Shown: piece after piece, positions 6,334-7,849 of the stretch | Position numbering within the stretch: the stretch's first letter is position 1 | Layout of the letters: each line of letters begins with the position of its first letter | From: Acidimicrobiaceae bacterium | GTDB lineage: Bacteria > Actinomycetota > Acidimicrobiia > Acidimicrobiales > UBA10347 | Direction of reading: 5' to 3' | Length of the DNA: 7,849 nucleotides | Assembly (NCBI GenBank): GCA_003485885.1 | Contig: DNHM01000070.1 | Location: 1 to 7,849, forward strand | Made by a program: the position numbers and the translations under genes | The notes under the pieces: generated by a model | Told to the model about the DNA's origin: nothing | The model's input: the letters and a program-made list of their open reading frames with translations, nothing else | The model's database searches: none

Positions 6334-7305
6334 ATGCAGCAACGGCCCCGTCGAAACCGAAGCACCGCAGCGATTCGTGCCATGGCTCGCGAGACTGATC
6401 TCGGGGTGCACAACCTGATCCTCCCGTTGTTTGTCCAGGAGGGCGTAGGTGAGTCCACGCCCATTGCGTCCATGCCAGGCCAAGCCCGACTGTCAATTGA
6501 TCTCATGGTCAAACACTGCGAAGCCGTTGCCGAAGCTGGCGTGCCAGGTATCGCCTTGTTTCCGGCGCTTCCCGATGACCAGAAGGACACACACGGGACC
6601 CACTCCACCGATCCCAACAATGTGAACTTACGGGCTGTACGAGCGATCAAGGCCGCGGTTCCTGAGCTCTTGGTCATTACGGATGTGGCACTCGATCCGT
6701 ATAGCTCCGACGGTCACGACGGCGTTGTGGTCGACGGCAACATCGTGAACGATGAAAGCGTTGAGATTCTGGCTGCTATGGCGGTCGCCCAAGCCGACGC
6801 TGGCACCGACGTGGTAGCGCCGTCCGACATGATGGACGGTCGAATTGGAGCCATCCGCAATGCGCTCGACGCGGCTGGTCACGAACATGTACTGATCAAT
6901 AGCTACTGCGCAAAATATGCCAGCGCGTTCTATGGTCCTTTCCGCGAGGCGCTCGATAGCGAACCTCGCGGCGGCGATAAGAAGACGTATCAGATGGATC
7001 CGGCAAATCGCCGCGAGGCACTCCGCGAACTACGACTCGATGAACTCGAAGGTGCCGACTGGGTCATGGTCAAGCCAGGCATGCCATACCTCGATGTCAT
7101 CCGCGACTTTCGCGACAACACGACCTTGCCGGTCACGGCGTACCAAGTCAGCGGTGAGTTTGCGATGCTCAAAGCGGCGGGAGCGAATGGGTGGATCGAT
7201 TACGACGCCTGCCTGCTCGAAAGTCTCACCTCGTTCCGACGCGCCGGTGCCGACCTTATCTTCACCTACGCGGCCCTCGAAGCAGCGGCACTACTCGAGG
7301 GTTAG
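6334..7305 (+). CDS. hemB: delta-aminolevulinic acid dehydratase (porphobilinogen synthase)
   Basis: Condenses two 5-aminolevulinate molecules to porphobilinogen, the first common step to heme, siroheme and cobalamin, in the cytoplasm. Numbered from ATG 6334 (323 aa, normal size): RPRRNR at 4-9; metal/active-site segment DVALDPYSSDGHDG at 117-130, with Asp in place of the cysteines of Zn enzymes; APSDMMDGR at 162-170; Lys194 in YCAKYASAFYGPF and Lys247 in MVKPGMPYLD, the two Schiff-base lysines; GDKKTYQM at 214-221; AYQVSGEFAM. The Asp-rich site indicates a Mg-type, zinc-independent enzyme. The SSDGHDG and ALDSEPR-GGDKKTYQM patterns resemble plant HemB more than the mycobacterial DEFTDHGHCG form (from memory). 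ATG 6334 is preferred over ATG 6307: it has TATCGT 6 nt upstream and begins just before RPRRNR. No other heme gene is in the window, though a methyltransferase follows closely. Confidence 0.96.
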   Translation: MQQRPRRNRSTAAIRAMARETDLGVHNLILPLFVQEGVGESTPIASMPGQARLSIDLMVKHCEAVAEAGVPGIALFPALPDDQKDTHGTHSTDPNNVNLRAVRAIKAAVPELLVITDVALDPYSSDGHDGVVVDGNIVNDESVEILAAMAVAQADAGTDVVAPSDMMDGRIGAIRNALDAAGHEHVLINSYCAKYASAFYGPFREALDSEPRGGDKKTYQMDPANRREALRELRLDELEGADWVMVKPGMPYLDVIRDFRDNTTLPVTAYQVSGEFAMLKAAGANGWIDYDACLLESLTSFRRAGADLIFTYAALEAAALLEG

Positions 7306-7316
7306 TTATCGCCGGT

Positions 7317-7849
7317 TTGGATAGCAGCGTCCGACGCCCCACCCTCGGCCCAGCGGTCGAGATCCGCCCTGGCACCGATGTCGAGGATGTGTGGCAGCGG
7401 TTCGAGATCTTCGAGGCGCTCCATCACTCAATGCAGATCTGCAACCCGATGACCAGTGCTCAACTCGACGAAGTTGTCGAGGCGACCGAACCGGATGCTG
7501 GCCATCATGTGGTTGACATGGCGTGTGGGTATGGCGAGGTCCTGTTTCGAATGGCTGCGCAGCGTGAGATCAGCGGCACGGGCGTTGATCTGTCCCCGTG
7601 GATGATCGCGTCGGCGGCCGCCCAGACCCCGGTTCGAGCGCCCAACGGCACGTTGCAGTGGGTGCTCGGCGAAGCCCGCGACTTCTACCCACAGCACCGG
7701 GCTGACATAGCGGTGTGTATCGGGGCTGAATGGGTATGGCATGACTTCTCGGGGACAGCAAAGGCGTTGGCTGCCAGGGTGGCACCAGGGGGAGCAGTCG
7801 TGATCGGTGCCGCTCGGTTGCACACCACAGCTGACGCGGACAGAGTCCG
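7317..7849 (+). CDS. class I SAM-dependent methyltransferase, 3' end outside window
   Basis: This open frame runs without a stop to the window edge (177 codons plus 2 nt). Numbered from TTG 7317: VVDMACGYGE at 65-74 is motif I, the glycine-rich SAM-binding loop with the second Gly position as Tyr72-Gly73; GTGVDLS at 87-93 ends strand 2 with Asp91 placed to bind the SAM ribose; ADIAVCIGAEWVW is the motif near strand 4; APGGAVVIGA is strand 5. The substrate is unknown. An N-terminal helical region (WQRFEIFEALHHSM) precedes the Rossmann core, as is common in small-molecule methyltransferases. TTG 7317 is the first start codon in this frame after the hemB stop, 11 nt away; GTG 7389 and ATG 7431 would cut into the helical region. 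It has neither a good Shine-Dalgarno (GAGGG is 15 nt off) nor a TANNNT at 6 nt. Coupling to hemB is likely. Confidence 0.8.
   Translation, partial: MDSSVRRPTLGPAVEIRPGTDVEDVWQRFEIFEALHHSMQICNPMTSAQLDEVVEATEPDAGHHVVDMACGYGEVLFRMAAQREISGTGVDLSPWMIASAAAQTPVRAPNGTLQWVLGEARDFYPQHRADIAVCIGAEWVWHDFSGTAKALAARVAPGGAVVIGAARLHTTADADRV

Noticed and set aside
7428..7823. Minus-strand open frame of 131 codons near the right edge
   Set aside because: The opposite strand carries clear SAM-binding motifs in a continuous frame, so the minus-strand frame is a shadow.
1..7849. Search for CRISPR arrays, insertion-sequence ends, att sites, phage genes or a toxin-antitoxin pair
   Set aside because: I saw no repeat-spacer pattern, terminal inverted repeats, transposase or integrase motifs, or paired small genes; all identified genes are metabolic, transport or unknown.

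Overview
The window looks like a chromosomal core/housekeeping segment of an actinobacterium. The best taxonomic marker is a polyphosphate-type glucokinase (PpgK) of the actinobacterial kind. Base composition is moderately GC-rich, GTG and TTG starts are common, and Shine-Dalgarno sequences are almost absent. An acidimicrobial-type lineage is my guess from overall flavour, not something the sequence proves. No mobile element, CRISPR array, rRNA or tRNA gene was seen.

Layout: (1) 45-374 (+), a 109-residue protein of unknown function. (2) 444-1238 (+), ppgK. (3) 1379-1861 (-), a Prx5/type II peroxiredoxin, convergent with ppgK; a perfect 11-bp stem-loop lies between the two stops. (4) 1958-3373 (+), an amidase-signature hydrolase, divergent from the peroxiredoxin. 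(5) A minus-strand array of three genes: a one-helix membrane protein (6171-5725), a nitroreductase-family flavoprotein (5671-4991) and a SulP anion transporter with a C-terminal STAS domain (4973-3408); the array converges on the amidase. (6) 6334-7305 (+), hemB, divergent from the membrane protein. (7) 7317 to the window edge (+), the first 177 codons of a class I SAM-dependent methyltransferase directly behind hemB.

The genes do not form one pathway: glucose phosphorylation from polyphosphate, peroxide removal, amide hydrolysis, anion uptake, flavin redox and tetrapyrrole synthesis sit side by side. They do share an expression signal. Gene after gene has a TANNNT -10-like hexamer ending exactly 6 nt before the start codon and no good Shine-Dalgarno: TACAGT (unknown protein), TAGCGT (amidase), TAAGGT (nitroreductase), TAACGT (membrane protein), TATCGT (hemB), the near match TATCGC (SulP), and TAGTTT with 7 nt (ppgK). 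This is the expected layout for leaderless mRNAs and it decides several start codons. The peroxiredoxin is the exception, with AAGGAG 9 nt before its ATG.

Other points worth attention are a HemB that resembles plant/chloroplast and Mg-type enzymes rather than mycobacterial ones, and a peroxiredoxin with plant-PrxII cysteine spacing plus a third cysteine near its C-terminus. I found no convincing new multi-gene system; the leaderless-start pattern is the strongest unusual signal.
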